45,205 nt of DNA, from assembly GCA_964435575.1 (NCBI GenBank), contig CAYSZS010000006.1, positions 1 through 45,205 of the forward strand. The letters run 5' to 3'. The notes under the pieces were generated by a model that saw only the letters and a program-made list of their open reading frames with translations, did no database searches and was not told the DNA's origin. The number at the start of each line of letters is the position of its first letter. Within the stretch, counting starts at the first letter, position 1. The DNA comes from GWB1-39-12 sp964435575. GTDB taxonomy: Bacteria; Patescibacteriota; Microgenomatia; UBA8517. This document shows, in pieces, positions 24,647 to 32,669 of the stretch. Made by a program: the position numbers and the translations under genes.

Positions 24647-26137
24647 TTAATATATTTTTGCGCTTGCTAACTGAGGGCCGTTTAAAGAATACATCGTAAA
24701 TATATTACCCTTGGGATCGATAACTGCAACTACTGCCTCACCTTTATTCGGATATATCATATCCCGCAATTTATCAGGCGAGACTTTACTACCTTCAAGA
24801 CTATTAAGTAACCATGCGATAGGATCGCCGTGGGAAACCAAAATTGCATTCTCCCCGGCTTTTAGAGATCTTGCAATACTCCAAAAAGTATCCTGAGTTC
24901 TTCTTGCAATGCTTTCTGGACTTTCGTGGCCATATTCTCCCCATCGATCTTTATCATATACATTTCCGTCCAACTTCATAAACTCTGCCATTTTCATACC
25001 TTCCATGTAAGGACCGGGACTTAATGAGTCGTCTAGACCATCAAGTGTTTTAATGTCAGCCGTGGCAGATTGTAAAATCTCCCTTAAAGTTTCTGCCGAT
25101 TCTATTGCCCTTGTTTCAGGACTGGAAAAAATTCCAATACTATTAAATCTTCTGCTTGAAAGTATTTTAGCTACTTGACCCATTTGATCTTTCCCCTCGA
25201 TACTTAAATGAATGATGTCGTTAGGGTCCATTAGATTATCTCTGTTATAAACAATTCCCTTTGGATTTTCTAGCTCTCCGTGTCGTACAACAGTAATAAA
25301 TCTCGGCCCATAATCAGATAGATCTCGGCAGATTCCATTAAAATCAACTCCCACCTCTTCCAGCCATTCAACAGTTTTTGCAACGGTGAAGTACTGCAAT
25401 ACAGCTCCAGCTGGTCTTCTGGATGGCTGTCCCTCAGTCGGACTTGAAATGGACCAGTTTTCAGTAGACCAGGGACTTGATTTACTATATCTTGTTTCTT
25501 GTGTTTTCAAATATTTCCTGAACGCTTCTAATGTAAACAGGCCGTTTTCATCCCTCTTACCCAGATTATCGGCTAAATTTGTTATCCTCTGAGTTGGAGA
25601 TAATGATTTGAAATATTCGTCTACAAGACTTTTTTGCCCAACATTAAGTTCCTCTTCTAGTCTAAGTTGGGAATCAGTAAGTTGTAATTTTTCTGCTTCG
25701 ACCATAAGTCGATAAGTCGAAGAAAGTCCGTCTAAAACTTCTCTAGGAATTCCTGCTCTTATTAAAATTTGATCACCTACAAAATCCTTCCTTAAATATC
25801 TCGGAGTAACTTCTACTCCAACGTCATGAAGCCAAAGAAGAAACTCTGAGTTACTTGGATTGACATCAATTCCTTTAGAAACAGCTTCTTCTGCAACCCT
25901 TCTTCCAAGCTCTGGAGCTAATAAAACGTGTTCCCAATAAGAAGCCCAAACTGGAGGATTGGTTTCCTTTGCACTTTTAGCTAGAAATTCTTCAGCCAGA
26001 TAAACATCTTTTTGAGTGACCAAATCTGCTTCTTCTGTTTCTCCATTTTTAAAAATATCTTGGCCTAATTTCTTTATTGCTTCATATCTGGCTATTACCT
26101 CAGGGCTTTCAGTTACTTTTAGACTCTCAAGACTCAT
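24647..26137 (-). CDS. Fusion of HD phosphohydrolase-like and histidine phosphatase domains
   Basis: The protein has 496 aa. Residues about 60-200 look like an HD domain: WEHV (His70), LWLHDVG (His104-Asp105) and NLADN (Asp190) supply the expected metal ligands. Residues about 280-450 are a histidine phosphatase of the phosphoglycerate mutase type: VVRHGE (284-288), FSSPETRAIESAE (337-349) and VSHGDP (434-439). All catalytic residues of that domain are present (RHG histidine, the second arginine, SHGD histidine). Two phosphate-removing domains in one soluble protein suggest breakdown of a nucleotide, nucleotide sugar or sugar phosphate, but no substrate can be named. It heads the unit with the epimerase and GT2 and has the best promoter in the window. 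I do not know this domain pair from an established family. Confidence 0.8.
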   Translation of the reverse strand: MSLESLKVTESPEVIARYEAIKKLGQDIFKNGETEEADLVTQKDVYLAEEFLAKSAKETNPPVWASYWEHVLLAPELGRRVAEEAVSKGIDVNPSNSEFLLWLHDVGVEVTPRYLRKDFVGDQILIRAGIPREVLDGLSSTYRLMVEAEKLQLTDSQLRLEEELNVGQKSLVDEYFKSLSPTQRITNLADNLGKRDENGLFTLEAFRKYLKTQETRYSKSSPWSTENWSISSPTEGQPSRRPAGAVLQYFTVAKTVEWLEEVGVDFNGICRDLSDYGPRFITVVRHGELENPKGIVYNRDNLMDPNDIIHLSIEGKDQMGQVAKILSSRRFNSIGIFSSPETRAIESAETLREILQSATADIKTLDGLDDSLSPGPYMEGMKMAEFMKLDGNVYDKDRWGEYGHESPESIARRTQDTFWSIARSLKAGENAILVSHGDPIAWLLNSLEGSKVSPDKLRDMIYPNKGEAVVAVIDPKGNIFTMYSLNGPQLASAKIY

Positions 26138-26146
26138 AATATCTGA

Positions 26147-26174
26147 ATTGTAACAACAAAATATGAAGTGTCAA
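26147..26174 (-). promoter_or_regulatory. Strong sigma70-type promoter for the 26137-22746 unit
   Basis: On the minus strand a perfect TTGACA (26174-26169), a 16-bp spacer and TACAAT (26152-26147) with a TGT extension form a near-consensus promoter. The -10 box ends 9 nt before the ATG at 26137, so the leader would be 2-3 nt. It lies in the 42-bp gap after the transketolase pair and separates two units on the same strand. Confidence 0.75.
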
Positions 26175-26179
26175 CAAAA

Positions 26180-26683
26180 TTACCTTCTTAAATTAATGTA
26201 CCAGGGTTTGTCGCTTTTAATCATTTCCTCAACAAGACTTGGAATTTCTTCTTTAGTCTCGGGCCATCTAGACTCAATATTTCTAAAGATCCTCATCATC
26301 TTCTTTTCCTGAAGAGGCCAGTGAGAAATTCCATCGTGATAATAGTCGTGTTCTCTACCCGAGCCTACCAATTTTACTGGAATTTTTTCGTGGTGCACAT
26401 AATTTCTTAAAGTTTCGAAAGGACGCTGGAGAAGAAAGGTCGTAATTGAATAAACAAATGGTATCATCCCTGATAATGCCAATCCTACTGCAATTCCCAT
26501 CATCGCTTGCTCGGAAGCTCCAGAATTAATGAACCTGTCAGGGTATTCTTCCTGTATATGATCCCACATTTTGTAACCCAGATCCCCTGTCACAACCCAA
26601 ATTTTTTTGTTTACTTTCATTTGGTGGTAGAGTGCATGAGCAAAAAATCCTCGTGTACTTTGATGTGGAATGTAGTCTTTCAT
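26180..26683 (-). CDS. Transketolase-like pyrimidine-binding (PYR) subunit lacking the C-terminal domain
   Basis: The protein has 167 aa. WVVTGDLGYKMWDHIQ and RFINSGASEQAMMGIAVG match the PYR domain, with Glu58 as the conserved cofactor-activating glutamate. FVYSITTFLLQRPFE and the end PWYINLRR match the last strand of that domain. The usual C-terminal transketolase domain (about 120 residues) is absent; only the promoter of the next unit follows. It would pair with the PP subunit encoded directly upstream, with which it shares an ATGA overlap, to make a thiamine-diphosphate enzyme that moves two-carbon ketol units. In a glycan cluster it may make an unusual sugar precursor, or supply pentose phosphates. 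The exact reaction is unknown. Confidence 0.85.
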   Translation of the reverse strand: MKDYIPHQSTRGFFAHALYHQMKVNKKIWVVTGDLGYKMWDHIQEEYPDRFINSGASEQAMMGIAVGLALSGMIPFVYSITTFLLQRPFETLRNYVHHEKIPVKLVGSGREHDYYHDGISHWPLQEKKMMRIFRNIESRWPETKEEIPSLVEEMIKSDKPWYINLRR

Positions 26684-27402
26684 GAATATAACTTCTGGGC
26701 TAATTTAAAATCTTCATCTTTCATTATATAATAATGCGCATCTTGCCCTTTTAAGAAAGGAAGTTGGTCAACCAACGTCTTAGCAAATAGTAATAATGGT
26801 TTTCCTTTTGATTTACTTTTTAAAGCCTTTTGGAGAGCCGACAAATCATGACCATTTACACTGATTACCTTGCACCCAAATGCCTCGAGTCTTTTCCTCA
26901 ATACATTAAGACCAACCTCGCTATATGCTCCCCAACCGTTCGCATTAAGAACTATTTTCAGGTTATCTAACCTATTTTCCGAAGCAATTCTTAAAGCTTC
27001 CCAAATACTTCCTTCCGTACATTCTCCATCTGAAATAGTGCAGTATGCATTTTGACTTCGGTTAGCAAGTGCAATCCCAACAGCAATAGGTAAACCCTGA
27101 CCCAGACTTCCTGTCGAAACATCGATGCCATTTTTGAGATTTCTGTCCGGATGTACATGAAGCTTTTCTGCTTTATTCTTTTTAAGATATCCAAACTTTT
27201 CCAGAATCGCGTAGTAGGCAAAACCTGCGTGTCCGTTGGACAAAACAAACTTCTCATCTTTTTCTTTAACTTTATATATAGCGTGGATTAAATCTACACA
27301 GCTTAGACATGAACCAATATGAGACAGGCCTCTTTTGAAACTCATCTCCAAAATCCTTTTTCTTGTTTCCTTCTGCTCTTTTGTCAGTGAATTAATTTTC
27401 AT
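26680..27402 (-). CDS. Transketolase-like thiamine-diphosphate-binding (PP) subunit
   Basis: The protein has 240 aa, the size of an N-terminal split-transketolase subunit. GLSHIGSCLS (25-34) holds the active-site histidine, FVLSNGHAG (52-60) the second, and STGSLGQGLP (96-105) is the strong transketolase signature. SDGECTEGS (124-132) and NAN (153-155) form the thiamine-diphosphate and magnesium motif, with Ser in place of the first Gly. DAHYYIM near 222-228 is the usual C-terminal histidine block. It pairs with the PYR subunit downstream through an ATGA overlap. It is the eighth gene of the 34442-26180 run. Confidence 0.9.
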   Translation of the reverse strand: MKINSLTKEQKETRKRILEMSFKRGLSHIGSCLSCVDLIHAIYKVKEKDEKFVLSNGHAGFAYYAILEKFGYLKKNKAEKLHVHPDRNLKNGIDVSTGSLGQGLPIAVGIALANRSQNAYCTISDGECTEGSIWEALRIASENRLDNLKIVLNANGWGAYSEVGLNVLRKRLEAFGCKVISVNGHDLSALQKALKSKSKGKPLLLFAKTLVDQLPFLKGQDAHYYIMKDEDFKLAQKLYS

Positions 27403-28055
27403 CTCTTGAAATCCTTAACGCATACTAAAATGCCCGAAATCTCCGGGACTAAATAAGCAATAGGAGTAGCAAAAAAATAAAGCGCTTGTTTAATTTTGAG
27501 AAATGGATCACCAATAAGTATTGGTGTTCTAAAACCAAGCCCATAAACATTGTAAGCATACTCCCTAAAGTCATTAGTTCGCCATATTGAATGATGAGCA
27601 TCTTCAAATTCATTAGAGATGGTTTCGAATGAAACGTTTGGTGTAGTAATAAGCGCCCTCCCTCTGCAAACCCTGTCTATTTCCTTCAGTAGTTTTTCAC
27701 CGTCTTTCTTTTTAAGATGTTCTATTACTTCGGTGCATAGTAAGAAATCGATACTTTTGTCATTAAAAGGAAGTTTTGGTAAATTTTGCTTGACCAGATT
27801 ATCGTAAATATCAAATTTATGACAAAAATCTAAATAGTCCTTATTAGTATCAAGACCAATAATTGTCGATCCGGATAGATCTCTGGTCACTCTAATTAAG
27901 TAAGCATTAATACCTTTACCGCAACCAACATCTAAAATAACCTTATTCTCTAAGTTGGAAGGAGTAAAGTTAGATATAAAGGAATGCAGAAAAAAGGGAT
28001 GTGTGCCTCCCCACTTAAGTTTGGACTTTATCTTCTTAATTTTTCCTTTAGGCAT
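27399..28055 (-). CDS. Class I SAM-dependent methyltransferase
   Basis: The protein has 218 aa. VILDVGCGKGINAYLI (about 39-54) is motif I, followed by IIGLDTNKDY and the motif IV block FLLCTEVIEHLKKKDG. The hydrophobic end (YFFATPIAYLVPEISGILVC) resembles the tails of the methyltransferase pair at 13281-14584, so these three may form one family that works at the membrane. It overlaps the GT4 gene before it by 8 bp and the transketolase PP gene after it by ATGA. The substrate is probably a sugar of the same glycan, but this is inferred from neighbours. Confidence 0.87.
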   Translation of the reverse strand: MPKGKIKKIKSKLKWGGTHPFFLHSFISNFTPSNLENKVILDVGCGKGINAYLIRVTRDLSGSTIIGLDTNKDYLDFCHKFDIYDNLVKQNLPKLPFNDKSIDFLLCTEVIEHLKKKDGEKLLKEIDRVCRGRALITTPNVSFETISNEFEDAHHSIWRTNDFREYAYNVYGLGFRTPILIGDPFLKIKQALYFFATPIAYLVPEISGILVCVKDFKR

Positions 28056-29316
28056 TGATTTTTAGTAATAATTCATTGGCTCTTTTATTCCATGACCAGT
28101 TTTTTTCAATCATATCCTGCGCCTCTCTCCCTAATTTATATCGCAATTTTTTATTATCTAAAAGGTTAAGTATAGCATTTACAAATTCTTGCAAATCACC
28201 CGTTTTAACCTTCACCATTCCTCGGGGATAATACGATTCGTAAGCTTTTAGATTAAATCCTACCCCAGGAATTCCGAATGCCATTGCTTCGGCAGATGCC
28301 ATTCCTCCGGAATCATAAAAAGCGGGGTGAACAACAATCTTGCTTTGGGAAAATATTTTATACTTTTCCGGTCCATCGAATAAATAACCGAATAACTCTA
28401 TGTTATTAGTTAGTTTGTTCATAGTTATTCGTTTTTTTACTTCTGACATTAACGGGCCGTCGCCAATCATTGCCAGTTTTGCATCAGGTTTTTTCTCCAC
28501 AATTTTTTTCCATACATCAATCAGTTCAACTACTCCCTTTTGCGGGTGAAATCTTCCTTGAAATACAGCATCATACAATTTAGTAGCTAGTAGTTGGTAG
28601 TTAGTAGTTAGGAATTCATGAATACTATCCAATGGAACTGCACCGAGTAGAACAATTATATCTCCCCGTTTATTGTGGCTTGGAAATTGCTTTTGTTCGT
28701 CTACATTATTGACAATCACTTTATCCGCATATCTACTAATTAATGGTTTAGTGACGAGTTGACTAAACCAGTATAAAAAGGCGGAAAAATTATATCTTTC
28801 TTGTCTTATATTTTTTAGTCTTTTAGTTTTTAAGTTTTGAGATTCTTCGTATCCTTTAAGGGGATTCGGAGCAGTCTGATACCAAGTTGCTACCCACTTT
28901 ATTCGTTTAAACAGTATTTTGAGTATTACCGCTGGTAGTATATCCATCCAGAAATCACTCGAGGAATATAAAATAGTAGTTGGTAGTTGGTAGTTGGTAG
29001 TTAGGAGATTAAGAGAAAAGCCAAGCTTAATTCCCAAGTATATTTTATAAAAATACTTCAGAAATAAATTACCTGGTAATCTACTTTTCTCTACCTTAAC
29101 TACCTTCAAATACTCTCCTTTAAGTTTTTGACGCTTAATCATTTCCATACCTTCCTGGGTTGTATGAATAGTAATAGGAAGAGACTTTGACCATTCGCGT
29201 GCCAGTTCAATAAATATCCTATCACTTCCGGATAATCCGGTCCCGGTCGGTGATAAGGCAAAAAATATAAATTTTTTATTTTTTATTTTTGATTTTTGAT
29301 TATTTTTTAGTCCCAT
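28048..29316 (-). CDS. Family 4 glycosyltransferase carrying several short-repeat inserts
   Basis: The protein has 422 aa. The GT-B fold is shown by GTGLSGSDRIFIELAREW near 26-43, an FQGRFHPQKGV nucleotide-binding start near 253, and SAEAMAFGIPGVGF near 343-356 in the E-x7-E region. It should add a sugar to a lipid-linked glycan on the cytoplasmic face. The start at 29316 lies 10 bp inside the preceding gene's end. Four 7-bp tandem repeat arrays fall inside the coding sequence and encode lysine/asparagine-rich or TTNYQL-type stretches at about residues 4-16, 101-115, 158-169 and 235-246. These probably sit in surface loops or tails, so the catalytic core may tolerate them. Confidence 0.88.
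   Translation of the reverse strand: MGLKNNQKSKIKNKKFIFFALSPTGTGLSGSDRIFIELAREWSKSLPITIHTTQEGMEMIKRQKLKGEYLKVVKVEKSRLPGNLFLKYFYKIYLGIKLGFSLNLLTTNYQLPTTILYSSSDFWMDILPAVILKILFKRIKWVATWYQTAPNPLKGYEESQNLKTKRLKNIRQERYNFSAFLYWFSQLVTKPLISRYADKVIVNNVDEQKQFPSHNKRGDIIVLLGAVPLDSIHEFLTTNYQLLATKLYDAVFQGRFHPQKGVVELIDVWKKIVEKKPDAKLAMIGDGPLMSEVKKRITMNKLTNNIELFGYLFDGPEKYKIFSQSKIVVHPAFYDSGGMASAEAMAFGIPGVGFNLKAYESYYPRGMVKVKTGDLQEFVNAILNLLDNKKLRYKLGREAQDMIEKNWSWNKRANELLLKINA
28581..28615. repeat. 7-bp tandem repeat array, TAGTAGT/TGGTAGT type (1 of 2)
   Basis: Five units in one phase begin with TAGTAGC and continue with TAGTAGT and TGGTAGT units. On the coding strand they give a TTNYQLLAT stretch at about residues 235-246 of the GT4. 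Confidence 0.8.
28812..28846. repeat. Degenerate 7-bp tandem repeat array, T-rich
   Basis: Five in-phase units such as TCTTTTA and GTTTTTA encode the lysine-rich QNLKTKRLKN stretch at about residues 158-169 of the GT4. The unit similarity is lower than in the two TGGTAGT arrays. Confidence 0.5.
28974..29015. repeat. 7-bp tandem repeat array, TGGTAGT type (2 of 2)
   Basis: Six in-phase units include three perfect consecutive copies of TGGTAGT (28981-29001). They encode LLTTNYQLPTTI at about residues 101-115, so the same TTNYQL peptide occurs twice in one enzyme. Confidence 0.9.
29271..29305. repeat. 7-bp tandem repeat array at the 5' end of the GT4 gene
   Basis: Two copies of ATTTTTT are followed by two of ATTTTTG and one variant. 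On the coding strand this gives the lysine-rich N-terminal tail NNQKSKIKNKK before the first beta strand of the GT4. Confidence 0.75.
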
Positions 29317-31259
29317 GGATAGATTTTCAAATTTAATACTACCCTATAACTACCTTTCATCTCTAAATTCCAAGCATTAGCATAACCATATATAATGTGG
29401 TGCGATGCTAATTCATCTCCGGAAACTCGTGCTTGCCATCTGTCATCATAATTATTTTTTAATACAAGGGTAAAAGATTCTTTCGCTTCCGATATTAAAA
29501 CTTCAAATTTATTTTTTCCTAACTTTCGATATTCAAACTCAGGTACACTATCTCCTTCTAAAGTAATAATGCCCCCCAAATATTCTCTATTTTCATATAA
29601 TTCTAAGTTTACAAAGCTATCGATATACTTAAGTTGATCATTCGCTACAAGAAATTCTTCCGTCATATCAATTTCTTTAGTACCGACTATATCCCATCTG
29701 TAATCTTTATTAAGTACTATGTATTTAATATTTAGCTGATTAAGTGTTTTTGTATCTGTTTCTTCTTCATCTATTTTTTTCTTTAATTCATCATATTTTT
29801 CAGTATAAAAAGGATAAGTTATTCTTTTCGATATAGCGGTTTTATCAAATAGGAATATACTGGGATCATCACCTCGATATCCCCAATTCAGAGCAACTCC
29901 ATGATCTGGTAATAATGGTGCTATAAGAATTCGATAGTCCCCATCATTAAGATAAAGAAATTCATTCAATTCCTGGTAATATTTAGGTATTGATACAAAA
30001 TAATATTTTTCGAATAATTTACCAGTCCACATTGGCCAAACTAAAATGGTCATAGCTAATAATAAAATCATTCCTGAAATAAATTTTTTATTTATTGTTG
30101 ATTTTATTCTCGTACTCACCACTTCAACTCCTAATCCAAAGAAAAATGAATAAGGAAGTAACCAAACAATCCCGAATTTTTCATAGGAATTTCTCATCAC
30201 TTGAAATATTGGAAAAAAAGTAAATAACTTATTAAAGAATACATACCCAAATGGCGGGTTCGTTCCTTTTGAAATAAATAATCCTACAAATGCGAGTGAT
30301 GAGATAAATAACCAGTAATTTTTCTTACGGGAATTCCACCACCCAATAAGCATTATTGAAAGGATCATCAAACTAATTATTTCAGGTAATAGGTCTTCGT
30401 ACCATAACCCCCACGAGGTTTCCGCCATTTGAGGATTATATGATGATTTAAAATACCCTTTTTGCTTTAACAATAATATTTCAGATAAAGGGAAGCTGAC
30501 ACTTACACCCCTAAGTGATTCGAAACTTTTTTCTAATAGATTAGTATCTCCATAGCGTGGATTAGGTGCCGATATATAAGGATAAATCCACCAAATGTTA
30601 ACTAACATCCAAAGAATAAACGCTATTAATGATCTGAGAATGTATTTTGTATGCTTTTTAAAAACTCCAATGGATGTATATATTATCGCCGGAAACCATA
30701 GAGCTAACAAGAAACCCGGATTTGCGTAGATGTAAGAAAATATCAAGGAAGTGAGTAAAAGTATAACCAGTTTTACATACTCTCCCCTTTTTAACCACTT
30801 AATCCAAAGCACTAAAAAAATAGGCAGATATGCCCAAGCAAATATTCCCGAATATACTGTCCTTTTCCAAACTTGAGACATTGTAAACAAATTAAAAAAG
30901 TAAAATAATCCGGAAATCGATGATACTTTTTTTGAAAACCCTAATTCGCTGGCAAGTAAATAAACTCCATATATTGCTGAAAATATTAATAATGCAAATA
31001 TGATTTGTTGGACAATATAATTAGGTAATAATAGTTCCAAATAACTGGAAAAATAATAAAGAGGTGCGCGAGGTAATGTTAAAGGTTCAACAAATCCCGT
31101 ACCGTTGTCGTATATAATATTACTGTAAACTTCAGCGGTTCTTTCTGATCTATAGAAGGTCATTCCTTCCTCAGCAGTCGCAAACAACAAACTATCTTTA
31201 AACCATATCAAACTAATCACCGATGCTAATAGTAAAAAAATAATAAGAATACGTTTCAT
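29307..31259 (-). CDS. YfhO/GT-C-like membrane glycosyltransferase, shortest of three paralogues
   Basis: The protein has 650 aa with about twelve membrane segments from residue 4 to about 410, then a soluble domain; it lacks the final helix of its paralogues. KGTNPPFGYVF (331-341) and MRNSYEKFG (355-363) match the other two in sequence and spacing. The pattern of Trp-rich loops (VWPMWTGKLF near 407-416) and the YfhO-like end (LVLKNNYDDRWQARVSG, then YGYANAW) is also shared. It should act outside the membrane with a polyprenyl-linked sugar. It overlaps the methyltransferase upstream by ATGA and the GT4 downstream by 10 bp. The substrate is unknown. Confidence 0.78.
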   Translation of the reverse strand: MKRILIIFLLLASVISLIWFKDSLLFATAEEGMTFYRSERTAEVYSNIIYDNGTGFVEPLTLPRAPLYYFSSYLELLLPNYIVQQIIFALLIFSAIYGVYLLASELGFSKKVSSISGLFYFFNLFTMSQVWKRTVYSGIFAWAYLPIFLVLWIKWLKRGEYVKLVILLLTSLIFSYIYANPGFLLALWFPAIIYTSIGVFKKHTKYILRSLIAFILWMLVNIWWIYPYISAPNPRYGDTNLLEKSFESLRGVSVSFPLSEILLLKQKGYFKSSYNPQMAETSWGLWYEDLLPEIISLMILSIMLIGWWNSRKKNYWLFISSLAFVGLFISKGTNPPFGYVFFNKLFTFFPIFQVMRNSYEKFGIVWLLPYSFFFGLGVEVVSTRIKSTINKKFISGMILLLAMTILVWPMWTGKLFEKYYFVSIPKYYQELNEFLYLNDGDYRILIAPLLPDHGVALNWGYRGDDPSIFLFDKTAISKRITYPFYTEKYDELKKKIDEEETDTKTLNQLNIKYIVLNKDYRWDIVGTKEIDMTEEFLVANDQLKYIDSFVNLELYENREYLGGIITLEGDSVPEFEYRKLGKNKFEVLISEAKESFTLVLKNNYDDRWQARVSGDELASHHIIYGYANAWNLEMKGSYRVVLNLKIYPWD

Positions 31260-31951
31260 TCCGCGTAAGAAATAATATAGTGACCCATAAAACCACTTCT
31301 ACTAAGTTCTTTTTGGGCCATTTGTTCCAAAACTTTAAAAATTCCTCTATTTGGACAGTCGGAATTAAAAATGTGCTTAAAAAATAACTGAAGAAGAATA
31401 TAAAGGCCGTAAAATACTGAACCAGTGGTTGTAAACGATCTTACTTTAAACCTTGACTTACTTAAAAGATCCAAAAGTTTATCTTTTGAATAGTGTCTAT
31501 GTTCCAACAGAAAATACGCCGGATCGAATATTTTTGAAAATAAATTATCAGCTGGTGTACTGATAAGTAATACTCCGTCTTTCTTAATTACTCTTCGAAT
31601 TTCTTTAAGGCAGCGCATTTCTGCTTTTTTAGGAATATGCTCCAAAACGTCAAATAAGGTAATTATATCGAAATACTTATCTTTGTAAGGAATATCTAGG
31701 GCTGAAGCGAGCTTAAAATTCCCTTCCGGTTCTACTTTCGTTATATACCCGATGGCATCCTTATTAACATCAATACCAAAGTAGTGAAAATTTTTTCTTT
31801 CCGACTTTAGTGCCCGAAGTAGTTGCCCTGACCAGCAACCAACATCAAGTATTCGACTTCCTTTTTTAATATACTTGCTGACTAATTTCGCATTTACTCG
31901 ATGGCCTACAGAAGGTTTCAAATCGAAATCGAGGTTAATTTTTCTTTTCAT
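31256..31951 (-). CDS. Class I SAM-dependent methyltransferase
   Basis: The protein has 231 aa. RILDVGCWSGQLLRAL (about 33-48) is motif I, FGIDVNKDAIG holds the acidic SAM ligand, and FDIITLFDVLEHI is motif IV, followed by KKDGVLLISTPADN. This is the type 11/23 arrangement common in surface glycan clusters. The start at 31951 lies 17 bp inside the preceding gene, supported by AGGAG 3 nt before the ATG. The C-terminus has one hydrophobic stretch near 185-200. It probably methylates a sugar of the glycan made by this unit. Confidence 0.88.
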   Translation of the reverse strand: MKRKINLDFDLKPSVGHRVNAKLVSKYIKKGSRILDVGCWSGQLLRALKSERKNFHYFGIDVNKDAIGYITKVEPEGNFKLASALDIPYKDKYFDIITLFDVLEHIPKKAEMRCLKEIRRVIKKDGVLLISTPADNLFSKIFDPAYFLLEHRHYSKDKLLDLLSKSRFKVRSFTTTGSVFYGLYILLQLFFKHIFNSDCPNRGIFKVLEQMAQKELSRSGFMGHYIISYAE

Positions 31952-32666
31952 ATACTCCTACATACAAAGTGTCGCTATTTGCGTAATATTTATCATAACC
32001 CGCGGCTTGAAGCGCAGTTTTTCGATCTATCTCTTGCCACTCATTTACGAAGGAATTCCGTTTGAGAAAATACTCTTTATTGAAAGGCATTGTCTTTAGT
32101 TTTATTTTTTTCGCAATATATGGATTGAAAAAAATGGGTAAGGTTACCACCATCAATCCTCTTTTTTTAAGCTGTTTTTTAAGATTTTTTATGCCTTTAC
32201 TGAATTTCACAGGATTTCTTTCTTTGTCACCAAGATATCCAACATGTTCCATCGTGGAAACGCTGATAATTAAATCGTATTTCTTAACAGCATTAAAACT
32301 TACAACGTCTTTATTTATGACTCCCGGGGCTTTTTCATACTTATCTAATACGTCATGGTTTATTTGGAAGTAATGCGATAAAACGTTTCCTACCTCCAAA
32401 ATATTTTTCCCTTTGAATTGATCGGTATATTTTTTGGCGATGGGAATTTCGATAACCCTTTCACTCGCTACAGTTCTATTGTATAAATGATAAAAATATC
32501 GATATTTCTTTCCCTGGAATTCAAAATATTTTTGACTTCTGAATACTTTGTAAAAAAGATAAGCAAGTATATCTATTAAAACTCTTGTTACGATATTACT
32601 TCTTGAAACCTTAATTATTGTCCAATATATTATAAAAGGTAGTTTATCTTCTTTGTGTTTTGACAT
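31935..32666 (-). CDS. Methyltransferase-like protein
   Basis: The protein has 243 aa. NILEVGNVLSHYF stands at the place of motif I but lacks the usual second glycine. KKYDLIISVSTMEHVG is a good motif IV, and LMVVTLPIFFNPY is a later strand. The C-terminal part (YFLKRNSFVNEWQEID) is specific. The weak glycine loop means SAM use is likely but not certain. It lies 3 bp after the carbamoyltransferase gene and overlaps the next methyltransferase by 17 bp. The N-terminal 50 residues are partly hydrophobic and may touch the membrane. Its role is probably sugar or lipid-linked glycan modification. Confidence 0.72.
   Translation of the reverse strand: MSKHKEDKLPFIIYWTIIKVSRSNIVTRVLIDILAYLFYKVFRSQKYFEFQGKKYRYFYHLYNRTVASERVIEIPIAKKYTDQFKGKNILEVGNVLSHYFQINHDVLDKYEKAPGVINKDVVSFNAVKKYDLIISVSTMEHVGYLGDKERNPVKFSKGIKNLKKQLKKRGLMVVTLPIFFNPYIAKKIKLKTMPFNKEYFLKRNSFVNEWQEIDRKTALQAAGYDKYYANSDTLYVGVYEKKN
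31955..31959 (-). promoter_or_regulatory. Shine-Dalgarno site for 31256-31951
   Basis: AGGAG on the minus strand lies 3 nt before the ATG at 31951-31949. It is one of the clearest ribosome binding sites here and fixes the start inside the upstream gene. Confidence 0.55.
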
Positions 32667-32669
32667 TAT

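Noticed and set aside
26180..26683. Pseudogene or frameshifted full transketolase C-terminal subunit
   Set aside because: The frame is intact, ends cleanly at the domain edge, and the 42 bp that follow hold a promoter rather than lost coding sequence.
28581..29015. CRISPR array
   Set aside because: Units are 7 bp with no spacers, lie inside a coding frame, and no cas genes are present.
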